This document shows, in pieces, positions 15,238-24,844 of a stretch of DNA of 37,586 bases. Source of the DNA: Candidatus Uhrbacteria bacterium (GTDB lineage Bacteria; Patescibacteriota; Patescibacteriia; UBA9934; GWF2-40-263); assembly GCA_016219925.1 (NCBI GenBank), contig JACRJU010000013.1, positions 64,980-102,565 on the forward strand, given 5' to 3'. The position numbers and the translations under genes were made by a program. Position 1 is the stretch's first letter. Each line of letters starts with the position of its first letter. The notes below the pieces were generated by a model. It searched no databases and was not told the DNA's origin. It saw only the letters and a program-made list of their open reading frames with translations.

Positions 15238-16295
15238 TGCCCAAAGTTGCCATCGTGTATCTTTCTTATAACGGGATAAAATATTTGGATGAGGTGATCG
15301 CCGCTCTTCGGGTTCTTGATTATCCGAAGGATCGCCTCGAACTCATTTTTGTTGACAATGCGTCCGCAGATGGCAGTCAGGAATATTTGCGAGGGGTGGA
15401 AGGGATCACCTATTTTGGCAATGACAAAAATTTGGGATTCGCAGAAGGCAACAATATTGGCGTCGAACATGCGCTTTTGCACGGAGCCGATTACGTCTTT
15501 TTGCACAATAATGATTTGAAACTCGCTCCCGACGCCATCACAAAAGCCGTTGCTCTGGCCGAATCCGATCCAGCGATCGGCAGTGTCCAATCGCTCATGC
15601 TGTTTTGGAAGCGGCCGGAAATCATCAACTCAACCGGAGGCATGGTGCACTTTTTGGGATTTGGGTTTGTACGCGATAATGGGAAGTCGCTCACGCAGAT
15701 TCACCTCACAGACGGGGAAGAGATTGCTTATGCGAGCGGTGCGGCGGTTCTGTATCGAGCATCGGTTTTACAGCAGGTTGGTTTGCTTGATCCGTTTTTG
15801 TTCTTGTATCACGAAGATTTGGAACTGGGCTGGCGCATTCGGCTGGCGGGATATCGAAACGTTTTATCGGTACAATCACGGGCGTTTCATGATTATGAAT
15901 TTAAGCGATCGGTCAAAAAATTTTTTTGGATGGAGCGCAACCGTTGGCTTGTGCATTTCTCGCACTTGCGATGGGGGACTCTGCTTTTGCTCCTCCCGTT
16001 TTTGCTTGTGATGGAACCGCTCCTGATTTTGTTTGCGTTCAAAGGCGGATGGCTTAAAGAGAAGGGATTGGTGTATGTGAGTCTCTTGAGTCCGCGGTGT
16101 TGGGTTTATGTGGCGCGCAAACGTCGGGAATCGCGCGCGATCCGGCGCGTGAGCGATGGGCACATCGTCTCGTTGTTCACCAGCAAGATTGAACATCAAG
16201 AAACCTCCAGTTTCATCGTGACCCATATCGGAAATCCCCTTCTGACAGCGGTGTGGGGAATTTTGCGACTTTGGATTAAAAAAGGAGGGTGGTGA
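15234..16295 (+). CDS. Glycosyltransferase family 2, rhamnosyltransferase-like, with C-terminal membrane segment
   Basis: This 353-residue GT2 starts VAIVYLSYNGIKYL. It has VDNASADGS for nucleotide binding, HNNDLKL in place of the DxD metal site, and HEDLELGWRIRLAGYR as the acceptor/catalytic base motif of WbbL/RfbF-like rhamnosyltransferases. A hydrophobic segment at about 250-275 probably anchors it to the membrane. The dTDP-rhamnose-type genes at 25807-30408 make a deoxyhexose donor plausible. Translation is coupled to DUF2304 by an ATGA overlap. Confidence 0.85.
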   Translation: MMPKVAIVYLSYNGIKYLDEVIAALRVLDYPKDRLELIFVDNASADGSQEYLRGVEGITYFGNDKNLGFAEGNNIGVEHALLHGADYVFLHNNDLKLAPDAITKAVALAESDPAIGSVQSLMLFWKRPEIINSTGGMVHFLGFGFVRDNGKSLTQIHLTDGEEIAYASGAAVLYRASVLQQVGLLDPFLFLYHEDLELGWRIRLAGYRNVLSVQSRAFHDYEFKRSVKKFFWMERNRWLVHFSHLRWGTLLLLLPFLLVMEPLLILFAFKGGWLKEKGLVYVSLLSPRCWVYVARKRRESRAIRRVSDGHIVSLFTSKIEHQETSSFIVTHIGNPLLTAVWGILRLWIKKGGW

Positions 16296-16348
16296 TAAGA
16301 TCTCTGCAAAAGTCGCAAGATCGCGACTTTTGCAGAGATCTCATATGA
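16263..16348 (+). promoter_or_regulatory. Alternative hairpins plus an 18-codon leader ORF between two glycosyltransferase genes
   Basis: AGATCTCTGCAAAAGTCGC (16298-16316) pairs perfectly with 16323-16341 around loop AAGATC, ending 3 nt before the GT4 start. TTGCGACTTT (16263-16272) is fully complementary to 16309-16318 and would compete with that hairpin. An AAGGAGG (16282-16288) precedes a GTG at 16292 opening an 18-codon frame across the hairpin, whose TGA (16346-16348) overlaps the GT4 ATG (16345). This permits reinitiation-type control. Confidence 0.45.
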
Positions 16349-17517
16349 GACCTCCTTCTCTCACCATCGCCCAAATCGTTTGTACCTATCCGCCCTATCG
16401 AGGTGGCATGGGACAGGTTGCGTTTGAATATACGACGCGGCTTCGCGCGCGCGGACATCGCGTGCACGTGTTCACAAACAAGCATGCTGTTTCTGTTGAA
16501 GATCCGGAGTGGATTCACCGTTTGCCAAGCGTGTTGCATGTCGGCAACGCCGGAGTTCTACCATCGCTGTATCGTCGGCTAAGCGGGTTTGATATTGTCC
16601 ATTTACACTATCCTTTTTATGGAGGCGCCGAGCCAGTCATTGTGCGCAAAGCCATGCGCCACGATCAAGGGTTGGTGCTGACTTACCACATGGATGCGAC
16701 CGCCGGGGGCATCAAAGGAGCCTTGTTTAGCGCGCATCGCCGTGTGCTCCTGCCGTGGATTATTGGACGTTCCGACCGCATTCTGGCCAGCAGTGATGAT
16801 TACATTCGCACATCAGCCATTGCAGAGATAGATGGGGCTTTGGACCGTGTGGAGATCCATCCGTTCGGGATCGACCTCAATCGTTTCCATCCGGGAAAGG
16901 AAGACGGATTCAAGCGGAAGCTCACCATTCGCACGGATGTCCCGACGTTGTTGTTTGTTGGGGGATTGGATAGCGCGCATCATTTCAAAGGGGTTCCTGT
17001 TTTGATCGAGGCCATCGCTCAACTGGCAGGAAAATCTTTTCAACTCCTCATCGTGGGTGATGGGAATTTGCGTCCGAGCTTTGAGGCAACGGTGCGCGCG
17101 CGCGGGTTGAACGACCGTGTGCATTTTCTCGGCAATGTGGCAGATCGCGATTTGCCTTCAGTCTACCGATGTGCCGACATCCATCTTTTTCCTTCCACGC
17201 GTCGGGCGGAAGCGTTTGGTTTGGTGGCGCTTGAAGCGGCGGCGACAGGGATTCCGACGATCGCTTCTAATCTCCCCGGCGTACGGACGGTCGTGCAGGA
17301 TGGCAATACAGGTTTGCTGGTTCCTCCAGAGGATGTGAATGAGCTTACGCGAGCCATAACATTGTTGATCGAACAACCGGAAATCCGCGCGCGCTTTGGA
17401 CTTGCGGCGCGCGCCATGGCCCAGCAACGTTTTGCTTGGGATCCCTTTATGGATCGGCTCGAGCAAACGTATCGCAGTGTGATGGATCAACAAAGCGCGC
17501 GTTTTTATCCCGTATGA
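16345..17517 (+). CDS. Glycosyltransferase family 4
   Basis: This 390-residue GT-B enzyme has a glycine-rich N-terminal loop (YPPYRGGMGQVAFEY). Its C-terminal half has the GT4 signatures LLFVGGLDSAHHFKGVPVLIEA and the EX7E motif in RRAEAFGLVALEAAATGIPTIAS. It is a retaining transferase using an NDP-sugar, cytoplasmic or peripherally membrane-bound. The ATG at 16345 was chosen over the TTG at 16330, which lies inside a hairpin. The stop overlaps the next GT4 start (ATGA). Confidence 0.88.
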   Translation: MRPPSLTIAQIVCTYPPYRGGMGQVAFEYTTRLRARGHRVHVFTNKHAVSVEDPEWIHRLPSVLHVGNAGVLPSLYRRLSGFDIVHLHYPFYGGAEPVIVRKAMRHDQGLVLTYHMDATAGGIKGALFSAHRRVLLPWIIGRSDRILASSDDYIRTSAIAEIDGALDRVEIHPFGIDLNRFHPGKEDGFKRKLTIRTDVPTLLFVGGLDSAHHFKGVPVLIEAIAQLAGKSFQLLIVGDGNLRPSFEATVRARGLNDRVHFLGNVADRDLPSVYRCADIHLFPSTRRAEAFGLVALEAAATGIPTIASNLPGVRTVVQDGNTGLLVPPEDVNELTRAITLLIEQPEIRARFGLAARAMAQQRFAWDPFMDRLEQTYRSVMDQQSARFYPV

Positions 17518-18710
17518 AAATCGGCGTTTTTTCTAATTTGTATCCGCCGATGGAACGGGGCGGAGCGGAGCTTGTCGCCCAGCGGGTCGCGGATGAATTT
17601 TCGCGACACGGACACGAGGTCTTTGTGCTCTCGACCATGCCGTTTGCCGGTTTGGATAGTCTTCGATTTCATGCAACAGAGCGCCACATTGAACGCGTTT
17701 ATCGTTTCTTTTCTCTCAATCTCTATCATCTCACGAACGCTTCACGGATGCCGTTTCCGTTGCGGCTTGTCTGGCAGGCGGTCGATGCGATGGGGCCTCT
17801 GCCGCATGCGCACATTGCGCAGCTGCTAAAAAAAGAAGACCCCGATGTTGTCTTTACGCATAACCTGAAGGGACTGGGTCTGCACGCGGCGCGTCTAATT
17901 CAGCAGGCGGGCATCCGCCACATTCACACCCTTCACGATGTTCAACTTTCCGTTCCGAGCGGCCTGCTTATTCACGGAAAAGAAAATCATTGGATGAATC
18001 GAGGATGGCCGCGTAAAGTGTATGAGCGCGTCGCCAAGCATGCGCTGGGCCGGCCAGATGTCGTAATTTCTCCCTCTCACTTTTTGGCTGATTTTTATCG
18101 TGGCCGCGGGTTTTTTCAAAATGATCAGATGCACATATTACCGAATCCCGCGCCACGTGCGACCAGTGCGAGCCAGCGTTTTTCCGTGATGATTCCCGGT
18201 CCGGTGCGATTTTTGTATGTTGGACAGCTCGAGCCGCACAAAGGGTTGTTGAATATGCTTGAGAGTCTTTCGCGTCTTTCATTTCCTTTTGAACTTCATA
18301 TCGCGGGGGATGGTTCTCTGGCTTCTTTTATCAGCGGACGAGCTCAGCGAGACGCGTTCGTGTTTTATCATGGGTTTATTTCTCTTGAGCATATTCGGAA
18401 ATTGATGATCCATGCGGATGCGGTGCTCGTGCCATCCGTGTGTTATGAAAATTCCCCTACGGTGATTTACGAGGCATTTCAATTGGGGGTGCCGGTGATT
18501 GCCTCACGAATCGGAGGAATCCCGGAGCTCATCGAAGATGGACAGGATGGACTGCTCGTGCAACCTGGATCGGTTTTGGAACTCGTATCAGCCATGGAAA
18601 AAATTGCGGTCAACCGTTCAGATTTTTGGTCTCGATCGTCTGCCATCAAAAAAGCCGCCGAGCGGTTTTCACTCAAGCGGTATGTGGATCAACTCGAAGA
18701 GTTCCTTTAG
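17514..18710 (+). CDS. Glycosyltransferase family 4
   Basis: This 398-residue GT-B enzyme starts MKIGVFSNLYPPMERGGAELVAQRVADEF, the usual GT4 acceptor-side loop. The donor side has VRFLYVGQLEPHKGLLNMLESL and YENSPTVIYEAFQLGVPVIASRIGGIPELI, an EX7E variant. It starts at the ATGA overlap with the preceding GT4 gene. Its last codons overlap the end of the convergent membrane-protein gene by four bases. Confidence 0.88.
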   Translation: MKIGVFSNLYPPMERGGAELVAQRVADEFSRHGHEVFVLSTMPFAGLDSLRFHATERHIERVYRFFSLNLYHLTNASRMPFPLRLVWQAVDAMGPLPHAHIAQLLKKEDPDVVFTHNLKGLGLHAARLIQQAGIRHIHTLHDVQLSVPSGLLIHGKENHWMNRGWPRKVYERVAKHALGRPDVVISPSHFLADFYRGRGFFQNDQMHILPNPAPRATSASQRFSVMIPGPVRFLYVGQLEPHKGLLNMLESLSRLSFPFELHIAGDGSLASFISGRAQRDAFVFYHGFISLEHIRKLMIHADAVLVPSVCYENSPTVIYEAFQLGVPVIASRIGGIPELIEDGQDGLLVQPGSVLELVSAMEKIAVNRSDFWSRSSAIKKAAERFSLKRYVDQLEEFL

Positions 18711-20851
18711 AGACCTCTGCGAAAATCGTAACGAAAAATAAATACGGAACCATCGCCAACCGCGCGCCAATCGTCCGCGGTTGTTTTAGCTGTTTCAATG
18801 ATGCGCGCGCTGTCCCACCAATAATCATTGACGATATAAAAAAGCGTAAAGATGTTGCCATGCATGGGGACGAGCGCCAGCGCCTGTTTGGCCACTTCGC
18901 GCGTGGGAGTTTCGTTCATTGTCAAAAAAGATTGATAGAGCGCTTCGCCGGTTGGAATGGGATAGAAGAAGAGCGAACCATAATAACGGAAACCGATTTC
19001 AGAAATGGCCGCGGCCGATACGGATTGGTTGGCGAGGACAAGATAGGGGTTGCTATCGGCCCAATCTTCCACGAAGTGCACGGTGGACACATCTTGTGCG
19101 CTCGTGTTGAACCCGTGGTTTATTTCGTAGGCGTCGCGGCGTGGGTACGTGAGATACCACGCGCTAAGAATCAGTGCGCAGGCGAGCATCAGCATTCCCG
19201 CGCGCAGGGCGAGTGGTCGAGTCTCGAGATTCGTCATCACATGGGCGATGGCCAACAGGAAAAAAGGAGCAAGGAAAAATGCCATGAGTGGCACCAGACG
19301 GGAAGCATAATTCAGTCGTTCGTAATCAATGAGAAAAGTGAAGTCAATGACACTTTTCATGATGAGATAGTTGACGGCCAAAGCGAGGGCCATCCACAAC
19401 AGCGTGCGCGTGCGTTTGGAAAGTTCTTTGCGATAACTCCACCAAGCAGCCAACGAGACAATGCCCAAAAGAACCAAGGCATTTTTTCCGTAGAGATAGA
19501 TAAAATCCAGCGCAGGGTTGAATCGATTTTCAAAAAATAAACCAAGATTCAGTCCGCTTAAGAGGCGCAAGGGATTCAGAGCTTCCGGATGTATTCCAAG
19601 GGATTGCCCGCTCACGATCGCATTGAACAGAAAACTCAATGGCAAAACCACACAGGTGATCACCACGACGCCAAAAAAGATGAGGCGTGCGGGTTTTTGC
19701 CACGCCGCAGGCGCGCGGCTGGGATCAACGCACAAGAGGGCAAAATAGAGCAGGGCGGGAAGGCCGGCGATCGGGTGCACGGCGAGCGTTGAGAGTGCCA
19801 CAAGACCGCACAGCAAAAGACGCGGACGTTCCGATTCAAAAAGGTAGGGGACGGAGAACAAAATGAGAAGAAGGGTGAGAAGATTGGCCAGACCTTGAGG
19901 AGTCGTGACGATGAACGAACTCAATGGCAGAAGAAACAGACCGATCAAGGTCAGCATGGAGATGCGGCGCTTGCCCGTGATATGAACCGCCGCGGCATAC
20001 CAAGCGCTGGGAAGCAAGAGAGCGGCCAGCAGGGGAACCAAAAATCCATCGGCCAGTTTTATCGGGATCGCAAAACCGTGGTGCAAAAACAGGACGAGCA
20101 CATACTGTCCGACATAGTACAGCGGTTTGGGAGAGATCGTACCGAATTGCGCCACATGCGATTCGGTGGCTTGATGGATAAATCCATCAAATCCAAAACC
20201 AATGGGATACACAAGCTGGACGAGTGCGAGAAACAAGAAAAGAACGAAAGAAACGATCGGTAAGGTGAGAGCGCGCTCGCGTCCGCGAGCTAGAAGAGCC
20301 GCCATCAGAACGAGTATCAAACCCATTAACAGAAAAATTGACGCGTCGAGGCGTTCCCAAGGAGAACGCACGGGATCAATGATGGGTGATGATGCAAGAT
20401 GTTGGATGAGAAGTCCTCCGAATAAGATGATAAGGGCAACGGTAGCCAGGACACTGCGTGGCAGACGATGGCGGTGATCGTTCCAAAGATCATGAACACG
20501 TTCAAACAACGATGGATGCGCGGCTCGATGGCGCAAGATATTGAGCAAGGGAAAGGTGAGCAAAATCAAAACCTGGATGAGTCCCGGTGGGATCGTCCCG
20601 ATGTAAAAAGCTCCGGTCAGGATGAGAATCAGGATACTGATGAACGCAAGCAGTCCGATACTCCAGCGGATCGGGCCGCGTTCTTGGCTGGCGACAAGAT
20701 ACCCCATGTCCCATCCGGACAAAGCCACGAAAGCGATCAACAGCACGACGCCGAGTTTAACGGAACCAAAAACAAAAGCGTTTGCGATAAAAACGCCTAT
20801 GAAAAGCACGGCAAAGATGCTAGGATGAAAAAGGATTTTGCGCGCAATCAT
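18707..20851 (-). CDS. Large polytopic membrane protein, GT-C-like
   Basis: This 714-residue protein has about 14-16 hydrophobic helices through residue 570 and a roughly 130-residue C-terminal soluble part. GFGFDGFIHQATESHV in the first large external loop, with an acidic residue after a helix pair, is the GT-C (PMT/oligosaccharyltransferase-like) pattern. Such enzymes transfer sugars from lipid-phosphate carriers on the outer face of the membrane. The ATG at 20851 was chosen because TGTGCTAAAAT, an extended -10, ends 8 nt before it; GGAGG also lies just upstream. The C-terminus overlaps the end of the GT4 gene. Family assignment within GT-C is not certain. Confidence 0.62.
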   Translation of the reverse strand: MIARKILFHPSIFAVLFIGVFIANAFVFGSVKLGVVLLIAFVALSGWDMGYLVASQERGPIRWSIGLLAFISILILILTGAFYIGTIPPGLIQVLILLTFPLLNILRHRAAHPSLFERVHDLWNDHRHRLPRSVLATVALIILFGGLLIQHLASSPIIDPVRSPWERLDASIFLLMGLILVLMAALLARGRERALTLPIVSFVLFLFLALVQLVYPIGFGFDGFIHQATESHVAQFGTISPKPLYYVGQYVLVLFLHHGFAIPIKLADGFLVPLLAALLLPSAWYAAAVHITGKRRISMLTLIGLFLLPLSSFIVTTPQGLANLLTLLLILFSVPYLFESERPRLLLCGLVALSTLAVHPIAGLPALLYFALLCVDPSRAPAAWQKPARLIFFGVVVITCVVLPLSFLFNAIVSGQSLGIHPEALNPLRLLSGLNLGLFFENRFNPALDFIYLYGKNALVLLGIVSLAAWWSYRKELSKRTRTLLWMALALAVNYLIMKSVIDFTFLIDYERLNYASRLVPLMAFFLAPFFLLAIAHVMTNLETRPLALRAGMLMLACALILSAWYLTYPRRDAYEINHGFNTSAQDVSTVHFVEDWADSNPYLVLANQSVSAAAISEIGFRYYGSLFFYPIPTGEALYQSFLTMNETPTREVAKQALALVPMHGNIFTLFYIVNDYWWDSARIIETAKTTADDWRAVGDGSVFIFRYDFRRGL

Positions 20852-20859
20852 GCGCCTCC

Positions 20860-20870
20860 ATTTTAGCACA
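20860..20870 (-). promoter_or_regulatory. Extended -10 promoter element of the GT-C-like gene
   Basis: TGTGCTAAAAT on the minus strand contains TG-C-TAAAAT and ends 8 nt before the ATG at 20851. No convincing -35 is seen. The same TGTGCTAAAAT string precedes the LOG-family gene. Confidence 0.45.
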
Positions 20871-20873
20871 GCT

Positions 20874-21452
20874 ATGTTCGAACGTGATCCTCATGCCCTG
20901 TTTCCGCACGACCACCTCATGCGCGTGACGCTCATCCCGCTCATTCCGCGATGGATCACCCCAAATATGGTGACGATTTTGCGGATGCTGTTGACACCGC
21001 TTGTCCTTTTTTTATTGTCTGCAGAAAACTATCGGATCGCCGTTCCGCTGTTTATTTTCTTGGCCTTGACTGATGCCATCGACGGCTCGCTCGCCCGTTT
21101 GCGTAATCAGATTACAGACTGGGGGACCTTTTATGATCCGGTGGCGGATAAACTGCTCATCGGTTCGGTGGTTCTCCTCGTGGTCATCAAACATGTGAAT
21201 CTTCTTTTTGGCTTGCTGATTATTTTTATCGAGGCCCTTATCATTTTGGGAGGCTATATACGCAAGTTGAGGGGAAAGGTATCGAGCGCAAATATTTTTG
21301 GAAAAACAAAAATGTTTCTGCAAGTCGTGGGAGTTGTGCTGCTTTTGATGGCTCTTTGGCTGGGATTCGATCTTTTCATTCCCATGTCGGTCGGCACGCT
21401 TTCGCTTGCCATTGTATTTGCCGTGATCAGTTTGTTCACCTATGGGCTTTAA
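20874..21452 (+). CDS. CDP-alcohol phosphatidyltransferase family membrane protein
   Basis: This 192-residue membrane enzyme has the full CDP-alcohol phosphotransferase signature D-x2-DG-x2-AR-x8-G-x3-D-x3-D, seen as DAIDGSLARLRNQITDWGTFYDPVADK (about 70-96), which binds two metal ions. Five to six helices flank it. It joins a CDP-activated lipid or polyol to an alcohol such as glycerol phosphate or inositol phosphate. The ATG at 20874 was taken over in-frame ATG 20850 and TTG 20838, which fall in the divergent gene. Its end overlaps the next start by 11 nt. Confidence 0.85.
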   Translation: MFERDPHALFPHDHLMRVTLIPLIPRWITPNMVTILRMLLTPLVLFLLSAENYRIAVPLFIFLALTDAIDGSLARLRNQITDWGTFYDPVADKLLIGSVVLLVVIKHVNLLFGLLIIFIEALIILGGYIRKLRGKVSSANIFGKTKMFLQVVGVVLLLMALWLGFDLFIPMSVGTLSLAIVFAVISLFTYGL

Positions 21453-23070
21453 GGTGGAAACGCGTTGCCTTTTTTGGATCGCCTTTGTCGTTGTCGCCAT
21501 GGGCTTTTTTTTGGGATCCCTTACGTTGTCTGTGGCCGGGGGAGGGCAGGTTTTTGTTTCGCCTGATGAAACCGCCAATGCATTTTTTGCTCGACGATTT
21601 TCACAAACCGGAACTCTGCGCGTTCCTGATGTCATGACTAAAGCATTTTCAGACGCGTTGTATCCGCGCAGTATCGTTGCCAGCGAGGGAGAATTGGTTC
21701 CGCAGAGTTTTTTGGGACTGCCTGTTTTGTATGGCAGTCTGGCGTTTTTTTTCGGGCCGGGGATTTTGTTCATGCTCACTCCGCTGCTGGCTATTTTGTG
21801 TGCACTCGCTTTGCGCCCGCTCTTGCGGCGTTGGTTTTCTGATCAAGTCGCCTCTTTGAGCGCTCTGTTATTTTTGTTACATCCGGCCGTGTGGTATTAC
21901 AGCGCGCGCGGTCTGATGCATAGCGTCCTGTTTGTGTGTCTCCTCATTTTCGGTGCCTATTTTTTCTTCTGCCATCCTTTGGAGCACCATCTCGCTCGTT
22001 GTGAAAAACGATTCGGAAAGATGATGCCGTTCCAGCGACAAATCGATCCCGTTGTCGGCGGTGTTCTTGTGGGGTTTGCTCTTTTTGTGCGCGCGTCGGA
22101 AGTCGTGTGGGTGGGGGCTGCCATTCTTCTGCTGGTCATGGTGAGCCTTCGCCAGACTTCGATAAAAAAAGATTTCGGACGATTCCTCGTTGGATTGGCC
22201 ATCGGTTTGCTCCCTTTTTTTCTTTTCAATGCGCTCACCTATGGCAATGCGCTCGCGACCGGTTATACCCTTCATAACAGCGTCAACGCCGTGCGCTCAG
22301 CTGTTCAATCCGCACCTCACGGCTCGTCGCTGTTTCCTTTTGGTTTGGACTTGAAAGCGTCCGCTTCACACATCCGAGATTATGGTCTGATGTTGTTTTG
22401 GTGGTTGACGGCGCTTGCCCTTTTGGGTTTTCCCATCGTTGCGGCCAAGCGGCCGTGGTACGCCGTTTTGTTTGTGATGATCACGGTTTGGCTCGGCTTA
22501 TGGTATGGAAGTTGGACGTTTTTTGATAATCCAGATCCCCATCAGATCACCATCGCCAATTCGTATGTGCGCTACGGACTGCCAAGTTTTATTTTAGCGA
22601 TTCCTTTTGTCGCCGAGGCGATCGGGTGGCTCTCCGCGCGCGCGCAAACCTCGTGGGCTCGGGGCATGGTCGTCAGTGCGCTTGTCGTGCTCGTGGCCGG
22701 ATTGAACGTCCATCTCATTTTCTTTCAAGGCCAAGATGGATTATCCCGCGTGCGCGAAACCCTTTTGCAAACGCGGCAAGTCAAACAGGAGGTGTTGGCA
22801 CAGATTCCTGAGGATGCAGTGATCGTTGTGGATCGTTCGGACAAGGTGTTTTTCCCCGAGCGTCATGTTCGGTATCCGTTGCGATCTGATCAGACCTACG
22901 AGTTGTTGCCCGCGCTTGCGCAGGCACACCCGCTCTATTATTTTGGCATCACCTTCCCGCAGAGAGATTTGGATTACCTCAATGAGTCGAAACTGCCTCC
23001 GCTTGGATTAAACATTCGTTATCTCAAAACAGACGGTGAGGAATCCCTCTATCAATTTTATTTCCCATGA
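21442..23070 (+). CDS. Polytopic membrane protein, GT-C/PMT-like glycosyltransferase candidate
   Basis: This 542-residue protein has 10-12 hydrophobic helices and a roughly 120-residue soluble C-terminus. The first external loop contains VFVSPDETANAFFARRF, an acidic DE pair placed as in GT-C glycosyltransferases (GT39/GT83-like). The start lies inside the CDP-alcohol transferase gene and the stop overlaps the next start (ATGA), so three genes are translationally linked. Function is inferred from topology and glycan context. Confidence 0.6.
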   Translation: MGFKVETRCLFWIAFVVVAMGFFLGSLTLSVAGGGQVFVSPDETANAFFARRFSQTGTLRVPDVMTKAFSDALYPRSIVASEGELVPQSFLGLPVLYGSLAFFFGPGILFMLTPLLAILCALALRPLLRRWFSDQVASLSALLFLLHPAVWYYSARGLMHSVLFVCLLIFGAYFFFCHPLEHHLARCEKRFGKMMPFQRQIDPVVGGVLVGFALFVRASEVVWVGAAILLLVMVSLRQTSIKKDFGRFLVGLAIGLLPFFLFNALTYGNALATGYTLHNSVNAVRSAVQSAPHGSSLFPFGLDLKASASHIRDYGLMLFWWLTALALLGFPIVAAKRPWYAVLFVMITVWLGLWYGSWTFFDNPDPHQITIANSYVRYGLPSFILAIPFVAEAIGWLSARAQTSWARGMVVSALVVLVAGLNVHLIFFQGQDGLSRVRETLLQTRQVKQEVLAQIPEDAVIVVDRSDKVFFPERHVRYPLRSDQTYELLPALAQAHPLYYFGITFPQRDLDYLNESKLPPLGLNIRYLKTDGEESLYQFYFP

Positions 23071-24500
23071 CCGTGCGTATTCACCTGATTCAAATAATGA
23101 TCGTGCTTATCCCGATTGGGATGTTTCTTTGGCTTGCGCAGATTGAGTTGGTACCAAGCGGAGTCTTTGTCGTCTCTCATGGCGTGCACGACCGCTCCCC
23201 TTATCTCGATAGTCTTTCGCCAGAGAGTCGCGTCGAGTCGCCCGAGCGCGTGAACGGCACTTGGGTGCAGTCGCTTTTGGATGACCCCGTCTTTTTTTTC
23301 GTCCACCCTCATCGTCACTTCGATACCGCTTCCTTTGAAATCTGGTTTAAGAATGAAGGGGTGCCGATTGTGGAGTTCGGAGGTCTCACGCAAACGAAAC
23401 CAGAGAGTTACGATCTCAAACCCCTGCAAAATCTTCTCATCGACCAGTTGAGATGGGATCAGGTGAAAGGCCAAGGACTGACGTTGTATCAAAAAGAAAA
23501 AATCTATCCGTCGCTTGAGGCTTTTTTTGCCAATCCACCCTCGCGTGATCGTGTCGGGGTCTATCGCGCGGATTTTCTCGTCCCCTATCGTTTGGCCGGC
23601 TATATCGCTTCTTCCGCTGAGCAAACGATTGATGCCAGTTTGCGCGGCACGCATGAAATGAAAACGTACATCAAAAACGAAACGCTCGACTTTACGTTTT
23701 CGTATATGGATATGAATCGTGATGAGGGCGCAGATCCCGTAACGATTACGGTGTTTAATGAACACGGAGAGCCAGTGGCGGATGTCAGAGCCAATGATGA
23801 TGGCAACATGCGTTCGGACGCTCAGTCTTCGTCACTTACGACTTTGAAGATGAATGCTCCGGGATTGTCAGAGGGGGTGTATAAACTTGTGTTGAGCGCG
23901 AGTCGCGACATTTTTTTTCGTCGTATCACCACAACGCAGCAAAAAGTCGTTTTTGTTCGCGGGATGTATTTAGGCGATGAGATCGGCTATCGGGAACCGC
24001 CAAAATCTGTGCAAATTTGGACGGCCTCTCCCAGACTCCAAGGACAAACCCGCCACGGTGCGGGTGTGCAGAACATCACGTTTGGCAAGCAAGTATTCTC
24101 GCTTTCAACGCCTTACCATCTGTTCACCTTTGAGACTCCGGGAACGTTTTCTCCAATGACGTTTCCCAAGGGCGATGTGGAAGTTTTTTTCGACGGACCG
24201 GCGGCGTTTAGCGCATCGGCCTATTTTGAGCCGGATCCGGTCGCGATCCGTTCCTACACACAGCCGGCTAAGCAAGGGATAGCCTTTATCTTAACGAGCT
24301 ACGAACCTCCTCGTCAGCAGAACGGCTGGTTTGTTCAAACGGTTGATTTTGACACCGCAAAATTGGCGTTTAATGCCTCGTCTTGGAAATTTGCTTTTTC
24401 GTTGCCTGACATCAAAGCGTTCGGCGCGAAGCTGGTGGTCAAGCAGATCAATGCCACCTTTACGCGCAAGCCATTTGCATGGGAAGATTTATGGCGATGA
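23067..24500 (+). CDS. Hypothetical membrane-anchored exported protein
   Basis: This 477-residue protein has one N-terminal hydrophobic helix (about 7-26) and is otherwise soluble and probably extracytoplasmic. It is rich in beta-strand patterns (ETLDFTFSYMDMNRDEGADPVTITVFN and similar), suggesting jelly-roll or Ig-like domains that could bind carbohydrate. I recognise no family. It lies between the GT-C-like protein and a small membrane protein, with ATGA overlaps on both sides (start 23067, stop 24500), so it probably works with them in surface glycan assembly. Confidence 0.6.
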   Translation: MTVRIHLIQIMIVLIPIGMFLWLAQIELVPSGVFVVSHGVHDRSPYLDSLSPESRVESPERVNGTWVQSLLDDPVFFFVHPHRHFDTASFEIWFKNEGVPIVEFGGLTQTKPESYDLKPLQNLLIDQLRWDQVKGQGLTLYQKEKIYPSLEAFFANPPSRDRVGVYRADFLVPYRLAGYIASSAEQTIDASLRGTHEMKTYIKNETLDFTFSYMDMNRDEGADPVTITVFNEHGEPVADVRANDDGNMRSDAQSSSLTTLKMNAPGLSEGVYKLVLSASRDIFFRRITTTQQKVVFVRGMYLGDEIGYREPPKSVQIWTASPRLQGQTRHGAGVQNITFGKQVFSLSTPYHLFTFETPGTFSPMTFPKGDVEVFFDGPAAFSASAYFEPDPVAIRSYTQPAKQGIAFILTSYEPPRQQNGWFVQTVDFDTAKLAFNASSWKFAFSLPDIKAFGAKLVVKQINATFTRKPFAWEDLWR

Positions 24501-24844
24501 ACCAACAGACACAAGCCACGCTCGCGAAAACAGGATTTTATGTCTCCTTTGTGGCATACGTTTGTTTTTGGTTTCTAGATTTGCTTCGGCCCGGATTCGT
24601 CTCGCGCACGTTCTCGGTACACGTGTTTCTTCTGGCGAGTTTGCTTTTTGGGATTTGGTGGAGTCTGACGGTCAAAGAGTATGTGGACCGACCCTGGGTG
24701 CAAATGATTTTCATCGGCGCTTTTGGCCTGCTCGTGTCTGTGGTAACGTGGGCTTCCGGCCAAGGATTAGGAGCTCTCCGCGTGCTTGTTACCGTTTTGG
24801 TTTTCTTTGTGCCTCTTATTGTTTGGAATCTCATCCGACATTAG
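24497..24844 (+). CDS. Small hypothetical membrane protein
   Basis: This 115-residue protein has about four hydrophobic helices and no recognised motif. The ATG at 24497 (ATGA overlap with the upstream stop) is preferred over 24479 and 24491 because the same coupling is used throughout the operon. It ends the membrane-protein cluster. Confidence 0.6.
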   Translation: MNQQTQATLAKTGFYVSFVAYVCFWFLDLLRPGFVSRTFSVHVFLLASLLFGIWWSLTVKEYVDRPWVQMIFIGAFGLLVSVVTWASGQGLGALRVLVTVLVFFVPLIVWNLIRH

